Part shown: positions 25,772 to 32,743 of the stretch, piece by piece | Layout of the letters: the number at the start of each line of letters is the position of its first letter | Numbering within the stretch: the stretch's first letter is position 1 | Assembly: GCF_022179125.1 (NCBI RefSeq) | Contig: NZ_BPQG01000029.1 | Location: 1-64,000 of the forward strand | From: Methylobacterium cerastii | GTDB lineage: Bacteria; Pseudomonadota; Alphaproteobacteria; Rhizobiales; Beijerinckiaceae | Length of the DNA: 64,000 nucleotides | Direction: 5' to 3' | Made by a program: the position numbers and the translations under genes | Notes under the pieces: generated by a model | What the model was told of the DNA's origin: nothing | Database searches by the model: none | The model's input: the letters and a program-made list of their open reading frames with translations, nothing else

Positions 25772-26170
25772 TTAGTCGAAGCTGCGGCCCTTGGCGGCCG
25801 AGCCGCCGAGGCTGATCTTCTTCGCAGGCCCCCCGAGGCTGACCTTCTTCGGCTTCGGCGCGCCGGCCTCGACCACCGGGACGGGCGCGGGCTTGAGGTG
25901 CGCCTGCCCATGGATCACCGAGCCGACCTCGCCCGCGACCCGGATCAGGTCCTCGCGCTCGCAGGCGCGGGCCACCTTCAGGCCGAGCTGGTGCATGTGG
26001 CTCTTGCCGTAGAGGTAGGCCGCGAGCTGCGCCCGCTTGAGGGGCGCGATCCCGGCGACGATCTCGGGGAAGTCGTACTCGTCGGCCCGGTAGACCTCGC
26101 CGAGCAGTTCCAGGGAGACCGGGCAGGCGGCATCGGGCTCGGCGCCGCTGGTCGGATGGGCTTGGGTCAT
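25772..26170 (-). CDS. Hypothetical protein with SLGG repeats, 132 aa
   Basis: I do not recognise a named family. The N-terminal 85 residues are soluble and helical (ACPVSLELLGEVYRADEYDF, APLKRAQLAAYLYGKSHMHQLG, ARACEREDLIRVAGEVG). A Pro linker follows, then a short C-terminal repeat, KKVSLGGP then KKISLGGS, before the final KGRSFD. Such Lys-Ser-Leu-Gly-Gly tails could be a docking motif. Its ATG overlaps the stop of the upstream secreted protein by 4 nt, so the pair is translationally coupled. Confidence 0.7.
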   Translation of the reverse strand: MTQAHPTSGAEPDAACPVSLELLGEVYRADEYDFPEIVAGIAPLKRAQLAAYLYGKSHMHQLGLKVARACEREDLIRVAGEVGSVIHGQAHLKPAPVPVVEAGAPKPKKVSLGGPAKKISLGGSAAKGRSFD

Positions 26171-26574
26171 GGATCACCTCGGGTCGATGTCGGGTCCCCG
26201 GCGAGGCCGGCGACCGCGTCGGGGGATGGGTCGGCCGGAGCGGGCGCGGTCCGCGCACCCTCCGGCGGGGCGGCGGGCCGCGGCCGCTCCGGCCGCAGGG
26301 GCGTCGGCGCGGGCGGGCGGCCGAGGCAGCCGGTGCAGACCGACGCGATGGCGATGTTCGCGCGGACCGTGCTGCGCTCCCACACCGCTTCGCGCGCCGC
26401 CCGGGCCGCCGCGACCGCCGCGTCGGCTCCGCCGGAGCCGATCGCGGGCGGGGGCGCGTCCGCGGGACGGATGCGCAGGAAGAGCGGTTCCTGCGCCGAG
26501 GCCGGCGCGCCCGCAAGGGGAAAACTCGCAAAGGCCAGGACCGGAGCGAGGCACAGGGCGGACCAGCAGCGCAT
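26167..26574 (-). CDS. Secreted Pro/Ala-rich protein, 135 aa
   Basis: Function unknown. A signal peptide (MRCWSALCLAPVLAFASFPL, cleavage near GAPASAQ) leads to EPLFLRIRPAD, a helical Ala-rich stretch, the short motif SVCTGCLG with a Cys-x-x-Cys pair, and a disordered Pro/Ala/Arg tail. CxxC suggests a thiol or metal site in the periplasm. Its stop overlaps the start of the next gene (ATGA). The ATG at 26574 is used; the open frame extends 15 codons further upstream. Confidence 0.65.
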   Translation of the reverse strand: MRCWSALCLAPVLAFASFPLAGAPASAQEPLFLRIRPADAPPPAIGSGGADAAVAAARAAREAVWERSTVRANIAIASVCTGCLGRPPAPTPLRPERPRPAAPPEGARTAPAPADPSPDAVAGLAGDPTSTRGDP

Positions 26575-26796
26575 GCCTTCGCTCGTCTCCCTTCGGCCGG
26601 GCCGCGTCCGATGCTCCATCGAAGCGCCAGGGTTAATGCGAGCTTAACGGTTGCGGCGGCGGACAGATCCCGTCGCGGCGGACGGGACCCGCACCTGCTC
26701 TGCGCTTCGGGGTCGCCGGAGATCGGGCGGGCCCGGCATTAACCTTTCGTTAACCGTCAGGCGCCCAGCCTGAACTACGATTCGGAGGGCGGTTCC

Positions 26797-26943
26797 ATGA
26801 CGATCCTCGGGTTAGTCGAATGGCTCGGCCACGGCGTCGCCGCGGCGCTCGCCGGGTGGGCGGCGATCGGCCTCGTGCTCGCAGGTCGCGATAGGGGGGC
26901 GCCGGCCCTGCAACCGGTCCGGGTCCGCGCCCGCCGCCGCTGA
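26797..26943 (+). CDS. Small membrane protein, 48 aa
   Basis: A short gene starting MTILGLVEWLGHG, followed by one hydrophobic helix (VAAALAGWAAIGLVLAG) and an Arg-rich cytoplasmic tail (RDRGAPALQPVRVRARRR). An excellent ribosome-binding site, GGAGGG, lies seven bases before the ATG, and the A+T-rich upstream region (TTAACCTTTCGTTAACC) could be a promoter. It is convergent with the transporter at 26951, 7 nt apart. Function unknown; coding status rests on the Shine-Dalgarno site and helix. Confidence 0.6.
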   Translation: MTILGLVEWLGHGVAAALAGWAAIGLVLAGRDRGAPALQPVRVRARRR

Positions 26944-26950
26944 GCCACCA

Positions 26951-28300
26951 TCAGATCCCTTCGGCGTAGCCCGGCGCGTCCGCTGTCCCCGCGTCGCGGT
27001 GGCGCCGCTCCTGCGCCCGTCCGAGCCACAGGCTGTTGACGAGCCAGGCCGCCGAGAGCGGCACCGCCACCACCGAGACCGCCGCCGCGCCGAACCCGAG
27101 GGCACCCAGGCCGGCATAGGACCACGCCCCGGCCTGGTCGCCGAGGCGGTAGACCACGGTGTCGATGAAGCTCTTGGCCTTGTAGCGGTCTTCTCGCGGC
27201 ACAACCGTGAACAGCACCTCGCGGATCGGCCGGCTGATCGCGAAGTTGCCCGCCCGCCGCAGCACCTGGAAGCCGACGATCGCCGCGATCGACGGCGCCA
27301 GCGCCAGCAGGCCGAAGCCGAGGATGCTCAGCGCCGGCAGGATCGCCAGCGTCAGCCCGACGCCGATCCGCCGCACGATCCGCCCGGTGAGGAAGAACTG
27401 CACCCCGAGGGTCAGCACGTTCACGGCGAGGTCGACGCCGGCGAAGAACGCCGTCTGCGCCGCGCGGTCGGGGAAGCTCGCCTTGGCGATCGCCGCCTGC
27501 TGGAAATACAGGTAGGTCGAGGTGACCGAGAACAGCAGCAGGAACAGGGAGATGTTGAGCAGGTAGGGCGAGGCCAGCGTCCGGGTCACGCCGGCGAACA
27601 CGCTGCCGCCGATCACCTGACCGGTCCCCTGTTCGGGGCCGCCCGACGGCGCCTGCCGCAGGCGCTCGGAGAGACGGGCGAGCCCGCGCATGCTGAACAC
27701 CGCGCATTCGAGCAGCACCACCGCGCCGAGCATCAGGCCCCAGGTCGGCACCGCCTTGGCGAGCAGGGCGGTCGTCGCCGATCCGGCGATGGCGCCCAGC
27801 GTCGCGCCGGCCGCGATGAAGCCGAACAGGCGCTTGCCCTGGCTCGTCGAGAACACGTCGACGATGGTCGCCCAGAAGATCGACACCACGAACAGGTTGA
27901 AGATCGACAGCCAGACGAAGAACACCCGTCCGATCCACACCTCCCAGTCCGGCGGCGCGAGGTAGAGGGCCAGGGCGAAGAGCAGGATGTTGCTGGCGAA
28001 GAAGCGGTAGGTCAGCGGCACGAAGCGCGCGCGCGGCATGCGCTTGACCAGCCACGCGAAGGGCAGGTTCAGCGCCAGCATCCCGACGAGCGTCGCAGTG
28101 AACAGCCACGGCAGGTTCTCGATGCCGCCGGCCACGCCCATCTGGTCGCGGATCGGCCGCAGCACGTAGTAGGCGGCCAGGATCGAGAAGATGTAGGCCC
28201 AGGACCAAGCCAGCGCCGGCCCCTCCCCGGGCCGGGCGCCGACCAGGCGCGCGAAGGCGTTCGAAGGCGCAGCCTCGGTCGGCATCGCGGCGTGACTCAT
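26951..28300 (-). CDS. Nucleotide-exchange/MFS-type transporter
   Basis: A 449-residue inner-membrane protein with about 12 hydrophobic segments. The first helix region WSWAYIFSILAAYYVLRPIRDQMG, the loop VKRMPRARFVPLTYRFF and VSIFWATIVDVFSTSQGKRLFG are typical of the bacterial relatives of ATP/ADP (NTP/NDP) exchange transporters, distant MFS members. In free-living bacteria the substrate is unknown. The ATG at 28300 begins MSHAAMPTEAAPSNAF. The upstream in-frame sequence is the palindromic repeat and is excluded. Confidence 0.75.
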   Translation of the reverse strand: MSHAAMPTEAAPSNAFARLVGARPGEGPALAWSWAYIFSILAAYYVLRPIRDQMGVAGGIENLPWLFTATLVGMLALNLPFAWLVKRMPRARFVPLTYRFFASNILLFALALYLAPPDWEVWIGRVFFVWLSIFNLFVVSIFWATIVDVFSTSQGKRLFGFIAAGATLGAIAGSATTALLAKAVPTWGLMLGAVVLLECAVFSMRGLARLSERLRQAPSGGPEQGTGQVIGGSVFAGVTRTLASPYLLNISLFLLLFSVTSTYLYFQQAAIAKASFPDRAAQTAFFAGVDLAVNVLTLGVQFFLTGRIVRRIGVGLTLAILPALSILGFGLLALAPSIAAIVGFQVLRRAGNFAISRPIREVLFTVVPREDRYKAKSFIDTVVYRLGDQAGAWSYAGLGALGFGAAAVSVVAVPLSAAWLVNSLWLGRAQERRHRDAGTADAPGYAEGI

Positions 28301-28335
28301 CGCGTGAACCCGTTGCCAGAGCCGGTTCCGACGCG

Positions 28336-28470
28336 CCCTTCCCCCTCTGCGGGGGAGGGCGGCCCCTGCGTCAGCAGGGGTCGGGAGAGGGGAGCGCCGT
28401 ATCCTGACAGCGCGCTCCCCTCTCCCGACCCACTGCATGGGCCACCCTCTCCCGCAGAGGGGAGAGGGAG
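28336..28470. repeat. GC-rich palindromic repeat (copy C)
   Basis: A nested inverted repeat between two minus-strand genes. The inner arms GGTCGGGAGAGGGGAGCGC (28379-28397) and their exact complement (28412-28430) form a perfect 19-bp stem with a 14-nt loop. The outer arms are CCCCTCTGCGGGGGAGGG and CCCTCTCCCGCAGAGGGGAG. It shares units with copies A and B. It may act as a transcript end for the gene at 28488 or as a REP-like element. Confidence 0.75.
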
Positions 28471-28487
28471 TTGCCCATTGGCCCTCG

Positions 28488-29246
28488 TCACTGCGTCAGC
28501 CCGAGGGTCTTGCGCAGGTCCGGCGCGGTCTGCTCGTGGCCGAAGCCGGGCGAGCCCATGGCGAACTTGCTCGCGTCCTTCAGGCCGCCGACCAAAACCG
28601 GGTCGAAGCCGGCGTCGCGCACCAGGCCCTCGGCGACCTTGACCGCGCCCGCGTCGTCGCCGGCGATCGGGATCGCCATGCGCCCGCCCGCCCGGTCCTT
28701 GCCGCCGTTCGCGCCTTCCTTGGCGAAGACCTTGTAGTTGGCCGCGTTGAACGCCCGGACGAGCTTGGCGCCGGGGAAGTACTTCTCCGAGGTCGCGCCG
28801 ATGCCGTTGGCCTGGACCTCGTCGTAGAGCTCGCCGTCGCGCGCCTTGGTGGCGTTGCCGGCATCGAGCACGACCTTGCCCTTGAGGGCGGCGGCGTAGG
28901 GCTTCGAGAGTTCCGGATAGGCCTTGTACGGCACCGCCACGAACACCGCGTCGCCGAAGGCGATCGCCTCCTCGGGCGTGCCGGCCTTGGCCTTGTCGCC
29001 CAGGGCTTCGATCATGGGTTTCAGGGTCTCGGGATGGCGGGAGGAGAACATCACCTCGTGCCCGTCCTTGACCCAGAGGGTCCCGATCGTGCCGCCGATG
29101 TTGCCCGAGCCGATCACGCCGATCCGAATTTTTTTGGATGTCTCCTGCGCCAGTGCCGGAAATTGCGCCATCGCCGGAAACGCGAGGCATGCGAGGCCGG
29201 CCATGAGCGCGGCGCGACGGGAAAGTCCGAAAAGGTCAGAGCGCAT
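28488..29246 (-). CDS. Tat-exported NAD(P)-binding oxidoreductase (F420-reductase/NpdG-like)
   Basis: A 252-residue protein with an N-terminal twin-arginine signal (SRRAALMAGLACLAFPAMA). The mature part starts with a Rossmann fold motif, IRIGVIGSGNIGGTIGTLW, and continues with HEVMFSSRHPE and LKGKVVLDAGNAT. It ends in the F420-dependent NADP reductase-like region LVRAFNAANYKVF and IPIAGDDAGAV. The real acceptor is unknown, since coenzyme F420 is not expected in this group. The gene overlaps the aldo/keto reductase upstream by 11 nt, so the two are translationally coupled and probably work together. Confidence 0.8.
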   Translation of the reverse strand: MRSDLFGLSRRAALMAGLACLAFPAMAQFPALAQETSKKIRIGVIGSGNIGGTIGTLWVKDGHEVMFSSRHPETLKPMIEALGDKAKAGTPEEAIAFGDAVFVAVPYKAYPELSKPYAAALKGKVVLDAGNATKARDGELYDEVQANGIGATSEKYFPGAKLVRAFNAANYKVFAKEGANGGKDRAGGRMAIPIAGDDAGAVKVAEGLVRDAGFDPVLVGGLKDASKFAMGSPGFGHEQTAPDLRKTLGLTQ

Positions 29247-30240
29247 CGATGAAGGCCTCCATCTGTTTCCGCTCGGCCGCGTCGGGCAGGCGCCCGCGGG
29301 CCGCGGCGAGGTTGTCCTCGACGTAGGCGACCTTCGCCATGCCGGGGATCGGGCAGGTCACGGCCGGGTGGCCGAGGACGTATTTCAGGAAGAATTGCGG
29401 CCAGGTCTCGCAGCCGAAGGCCTTGGCGAAGTCCGGCACCGCCTTGCCCTGGACCGCCTTGAACAGGCGGTCGCGTCCGAACGGCACGTTGACCATCACC
29501 GCCTGGCCCCGGTCGGCGGCGAGCGGCAGGATGCGCTCGGCCGCCTCGCGGTTGTCGATCGCGTAGTTGACCTGGATCGCGTCGAGGGTCTCGCTGCGCA
29601 TCACGCGCTCCAGCCCGTCGAACTGCCCGTCCCGCCAGACGGTGACGCCGAGGTAGCGGATCCGCTTCTCCGCCTTGAGGTCGCGCAGCACCGCGAGGTT
29701 CTCGGTGGCGTCGATCAGGTTGTGCACGGCCACGAGGTCGATCCGCGCGACCTTCATCCGCGCCAGCGAACGCTCGAACTCGGCGCGCGTGGCCTCGCGG
29801 CCGGTGGTGTCGACCTTGCTCGCCAGGAATACCTTGTCGCGCAAGGCGCCGTCCGGGAGGATCAACCCGAGCACGTCCTCCGCCGTGCCGTAGCTCGGGG
29901 CGGTGTCGATCACCGATCCGCCGAGCGCCACGAAGCGCTCGACCGCCGCGCGCAGCGGCGCGACGGCCTCGGCCGTGGGGGCCACCTCGTAGCGGCGCGA
30001 GGTGCCGATGCCGACGACCGGCAGCATCTCGCCCGTCGACGGGATCGGACGGCGGATCAGCGTCTCCTCCGCCGACGCGCCCCGGGTCAGGGGCATCAGG
30101 GCGGCGGCGGCGATCAGCGCGCGGCGGGACAGGCCGCCGGGTACTGGGGACGCTGCAAGGGGCGCTACGAGGGGCGCTGTGAGGGGCGCTGTGAGAGGCA
30201 TCGCGGGAGACTCCGTGGCGCGTGACGCATCCAGGCTCAC
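29236..30240 (-). CDS. Tat-exported aldo/keto reductase
   Basis: A 334-residue aldo/keto reductase. The N-terminus has a repetitive TAPLTAPLVAPLAA stretch, then a twin-arginine signal LSRRALIAAAALMP. The AKR catalytic tetrad is in place: Asp and Tyr in VIDTAPSYGTAEDV, Lys in VFLASKVDTTG and His in LVAVHNLID. The C-terminal GHPAVTCPIPGMAKVAYVEDNLAA is the usual cofactor region. Export of an NADPH-type enzyme is odd unless the cofactor travels with it. A start further in is possible, since the repetitive region may not be translated. Confidence 0.82.
   Translation of the reverse strand: MSLDASRATESPAMPLTAPLTAPLVAPLAASPVPGGLSRRALIAAAALMPLTRGASAEETLIRRPIPSTGEMLPVVGIGTSRRYEVAPTAEAVAPLRAAVERFVALGGSVIDTAPSYGTAEDVLGLILPDGALRDKVFLASKVDTTGREATRAEFERSLARMKVARIDLVAVHNLIDATENLAVLRDLKAEKRIRYLGVTVWRDGQFDGLERVMRSETLDAIQVNYAIDNREAAERILPLAADRGQAVMVNVPFGRDRLFKAVQGKAVPDFAKAFGCETWPQFFLKYVLGHPAVTCPIPGMAKVAYVEDNLAAARGRLPDAAERKQMEAFIDAL
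30150..30197. repeat. 12-nt tandem repeats in the N-terminus of the aldo/keto reductase gene
   Basis: Units of the type GGGGCGCTGTGA occur about four times with small changes and encode the Thr/Val-Ala-Pro-Leu repeats just before the Tat signal. The unit is a multiple of three. Confidence 0.7.
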
Positions 30241-30311
30241 CTAGGGCAACCGTGGGTACGCGTCGGTCTTTTCTCGATCGTGACGCGCGCGGGGGTCGGA
30301 GGACCGCTCGA

Positions 30312-30650
30312 TCAATCCTCTTCCGGCGGATCCTCGAATTCCGCGCCCTCGGTGTCGGGGGCGATGCGGAACCGGTACTCGTCGATGGCGAGAAACGCCC
30401 GGTGCACCGCCTGCGGGTCGAGGCCGTCGCGTACCACCAAGGTTTGGAAGTCGATGAACAGGCGTGCGATCCGCGCCTCCCCCGTCAGAGCCTGGAGGGC
30501 CGAGGAGCCGGCCCCGCCGCGCATCATGAAGCGCTTGGCCGCGCCCTCCGCGTCCGGGGCCGGCAGCACCGCGACCTGGCCGGCGGTGTCCGGGCGCAGC
30601 TCCGCCCAGCGTGCCGGCGTCCAGGCGATGATGGCGTCCGATTGCTTCAC
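30312..30650 (-). CDS. Hypothetical protein, 112 aa
   Basis: I do not recognise a family. It begins MKQSDAIIAWTPARWAELRP, then VAVLPAPDAEGAAKRFMMRG, and ends in a helix-rich segment (ARIARLFIDFQTLVVRDGL, AVHRAFLAIDEYRFRI) with a very acidic tail, EGAEFEDPPEED. It is soluble with no signal. It sits alone on the minus strand between the CHRD gene and the Tat reductases. Confidence 0.65.
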   Translation of the reverse strand: MKQSDAIIAWTPARWAELRPDTAGQVAVLPAPDAEGAAKRFMMRGGAGSSALQALTGEARIARLFIDFQTLVVRDGLDPQAVHRAFLAIDEYRFRIAPDTEGAEFEDPPEED

Positions 30651-30715
30651 AGCGCGAGCCTCCGCAAGCCGTCCCCGGCGAGCGGCCTACAGAATGCGCG
30701 CGCCGGGGAAAAGGC

Positions 30716-31162
30716 CTACGGCGCCCGCACCACCTGCCCGCGGATCTCGCCCTTCGGGTTCGCCGCGGTGTGGAGGTTGAAGTAGATCTTGCCCGCGGCG
30801 AGGTCGGCCGCCTTGGCGTCGTCGAGGGTGGCCGAGCCCTCGAACGGGCTGGCGGAGGCGGTCACCGGGACCAGCACGCCGGCATTGGCCCCGGCCTCGG
30901 CGGGACCGTGGAAGTGGGCGGCCGTCACCGGGCCGGTCAGACCGCTGTAGCTGCCCTTCCAGGTCAGCGTCTTGCCGGCGGGATCGTAGGTCGCCGAGAC
31001 CTCGCCGGTGCCCTTGCTCTCGGTGGCGGGCACTTCCGAGCCCGCCGTCAGCGCAGCCTTGTAGGTCTGGCCCTCGGCCGCCGAAGCCGTGGCGACGGTG
31101 GCGGACAGCGCGAAGGCGGAGAGCGCCAGTGCGGCCAGGCCGCTGTGGATGTCGCGGATCAT
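30716..31162 (-). CDS. Secreted CHRD-domain protein
   Basis: A 148-residue secreted protein. A signal peptide (ending ATASAAEG) precedes one CHRD domain with YKAALTAGSEVPATESKGTG, LTWKGSYSGLTGPVTAAHFHGPA and the C-terminal AGKIYFNLHTAANPKGEIRGQV. CHRD domains occur in eukaryotic chordin and in many secreted bacterial proteins of unknown role. The two conserved His positions in AAHFHGP and NLHT suggest metal binding. The ATG at 31162 opens the signal peptide. Confidence 0.88.
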   Translation of the reverse strand: MIRDIHSGLAALALSAFALSATVATASAAEGQTYKAALTAGSEVPATESKGTGEVSATYDPAGKTLTWKGSYSGLTGPVTAAHFHGPAEAGANAGVLVPVTASASPFEGSATLDDAKAADLAAGKIYFNLHTAANPKGEIRGQVVRAP

Positions 31163-31302
31163 CGGATCCTCCCTGATGGCAAGCCGGGTCCGGGTTGCAG
31201 GGCGGTAGATAGGCGCGGCGGCGCGCGCGCCGATCACGTTGTCGCGCGCGACCGACCGATGAACGCGCGACCGCTCCGAGACGCCGCCCGTCGGAGTAGC
31301 CG

Positions 31303-31722
31303 TCAGGAGGCGGCGTCGTCCGGCGTGCCGGCCCGCGCGATCCGGGCGGCGGACTTCACCATCGCCAGCACGTCGCGGCGCATCTGCAGGTCAGAGATCG
31401 CCGAATAGGCTTTCAGCAGCTCCGCTGCGCCGGCGATGCCGAGGAAAGGCAGGCTCGCGGACTCGTCGACGGAACGCGACTCGCCGGATTCGCCCTCGAA
31501 GAAGGTCGAGACCGGCACGCCGAGATGGTCGGCGATCGTCTGAAGGCGGCCGGCGCCGACGCGGTTGCGGCCCTTCTCGTACTTCTGGACCTGCTGGAAG
31601 CTTACGCCCAGGGCTTGGCCGAGGGCGGTCTGGCTGATCCCGCGGGCGGCCCGAAGAACCGCGATGCGGCTGCCGACGGTGTGGTCGGCATCGGTGGGTT
31701 TCTTCTGTTCCGCGGTCGACAT
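31303..31722 (-). CDS. XRE-family transcriptional regulator
   Basis: A 139-residue regulator. The N-terminal helix-turn-helix (about residues 16-75) reads VGSRIAVLRAARGISQTALGQALGVSFQQVQKYEKGRNRV in overlapping motifs, with the core SQTALGQALGVSFQQVQKYE. The C-terminal 65 residues (LPFLGIAGAAELLKAYSAI, LQMRRDVLAMVKSAARIA) are helical and probably dimerise or sense. This matches the short HipB/Xre regulators common in Rhizobiales. The ATG at 31722 is chosen over a long upstream extension that has no coding character. A palindrome about 100 bases upstream (31825-31838) could be its own operator. Confidence 0.85.
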   Translation of the reverse strand: MSTAEQKKPTDADHTVGSRIAVLRAARGISQTALGQALGVSFQQVQKYEKGRNRVGAGRLQTIADHLGVPVSTFFEGESGESRSVDESASLPFLGIAGAAELLKAYSAISDLQMRRDVLAMVKSAARIARAGTPDDAAS

Positions 31723-32536
31723 CGTGTTCGTCTCACTCGGGTTCGTGCCGCCGAGCGGGATGCCCGGGCGTGTAGAAGTGACCAAGCGCTCTCGAAAGAC
31801 AATCTTGAGATGCGCTAAAGTCACGGTACGATTGTACCCCGTCCTTGCGGCGCAGCCACGCACTTTTCGAATGGGCGGTATGTCGCACGAGGGGGCAACG
31901 GTCGAGAATGAAACTGCGGTGCCATGGCGTGAAGCCCGCAGCCCGCGGAAAACGTACCTAAAGTATATCGATTGATTCGGGCAACACCGCTCTTCGCCCC
32001 GCTCCCAGGCTTCGACCCGGTCCATCGACGCCCGACGCGGCCTTTCCGCGACGGCAGCAATGCTCGACCGTGACGATATCGGCCGAAACGGCCGCATGCC
32101 GAGGGCGCTCGAACCTGCGAAGCCGGGTGTCGCGGAGCCGGATTATCATTCTTTCTCAAAGCTTTAATCGTTGTCGGCCCGCTGCCGCAGCCATCGTGGC
32201 CGGTCGTCCCGTCGGGACTTCGCCCCGCACCGGACATTGCGTCTCTACGGCGCGTTCTCAGTATTCGTCTCCCTGACCGAAATTCAGGAGTCCGAGGCGA
32301 CCGATTCGGGATCGCGCTGTGCGCGGACCTGTGAACGGGTTTGCACGGTCGCGCCCGAAGAGCCGGCCCGATCCTGATGGGATCCTTATGGAATCGGGGC
32401 CGGCCGCCTCTCGCATTCCTACGGCGCGTCCGCCCAATCTGACGACCACGGCACGCACGACGCCGGGCGGATCGGTCGAAGCGGACCGGTCGGCCCGCGC
32501 CGGCGTCGCCGCCCCCCGTCGTTGCGGACGTTTCCC
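31723..32536. other. 814-bp intergenic region between the XRE regulator and kdp
   Basis: This divergent control region is richer in A+T than its surroundings, notably at 31790-31850 and 31955-32170. It contains the near-palindrome GGTACGATTGTACC (31825-31838) and the A+T-rich TTATCATTCTTTCTCAAAGC near 32141. It should hold the promoter of the kdp operon, with KdpE sites expected, and that of the XRE gene. Several frames stay open but none has a start, ribosome-binding site and plausible protein together. Confidence 0.55.
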
Positions 32537-32620
32537 ATGCTCGACCTCGCCTTCCTCGCAGGCGCCCTCGCCTTCTTCGCCATCGCTGCCGGCTATGCCG
32601 GCCTGTGCGCGCGCCTCTGA
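32537..32620 (+). CDS. 27-aa membrane microprotein at the head of the kdp operon
   Basis: The frame from the ATG at 32537 encodes MLDLAFLAGALAFF followed by AIAAGYAGLCARL and stops ten bases before kdpF. It is one hydrophobic helix with a Tyr and a Cys-x-Arg-Leu ending. It is too short for normal gene finding. The tight spacing to kdpF, the TM-like content and the position in front of the operon argue that it is translated. I recall short ORFs ending in similar motifs upstream of kdp in other bacteria but cannot check that here. Confidence 0.55.
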   Translation: MLDLAFLAGALAFFAIAAGYAGLCARL

Positions 32621-32630
32621 GGAGATCGCC

Positions 32631-32732
32631 ATGCCTGCGACCCTGCCTCTCGACCTGTTCCTCGGCGCCCTCGTGACGGTCGGCCTGCTGGCCTACCTCA
32701 CCTACGCCCTCGTCCGCCCCGAGCGGTTCTGA
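32631..32732 (+). CDS. kdpF: Potassium-transporting ATPase subunit KdpF
   Basis: A 33-residue single-helix peptide, [18 protein letters not shown] then [15 protein letters not shown]. The ending YALVRPERF is the hallmark of KdpF, which stabilises the KdpABC complex in the inner membrane. GGAG lies seven bases before the ATG. kdpA follows after 11 nt. Confidence 0.92.
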   Translation: MPATLPLDLFLGALVTVGLLAYLTYALVRPERF

Positions 32733-32743
32733 AGGACCGACCC

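Noticed and set aside
32319-32732. 137-codon frame ending in KdpF
   Set aside because: Only the last 33 codons match KdpF. The upstream part is Pro/Ser/Arg-rich and runs over the better-supported microprotein in another frame.
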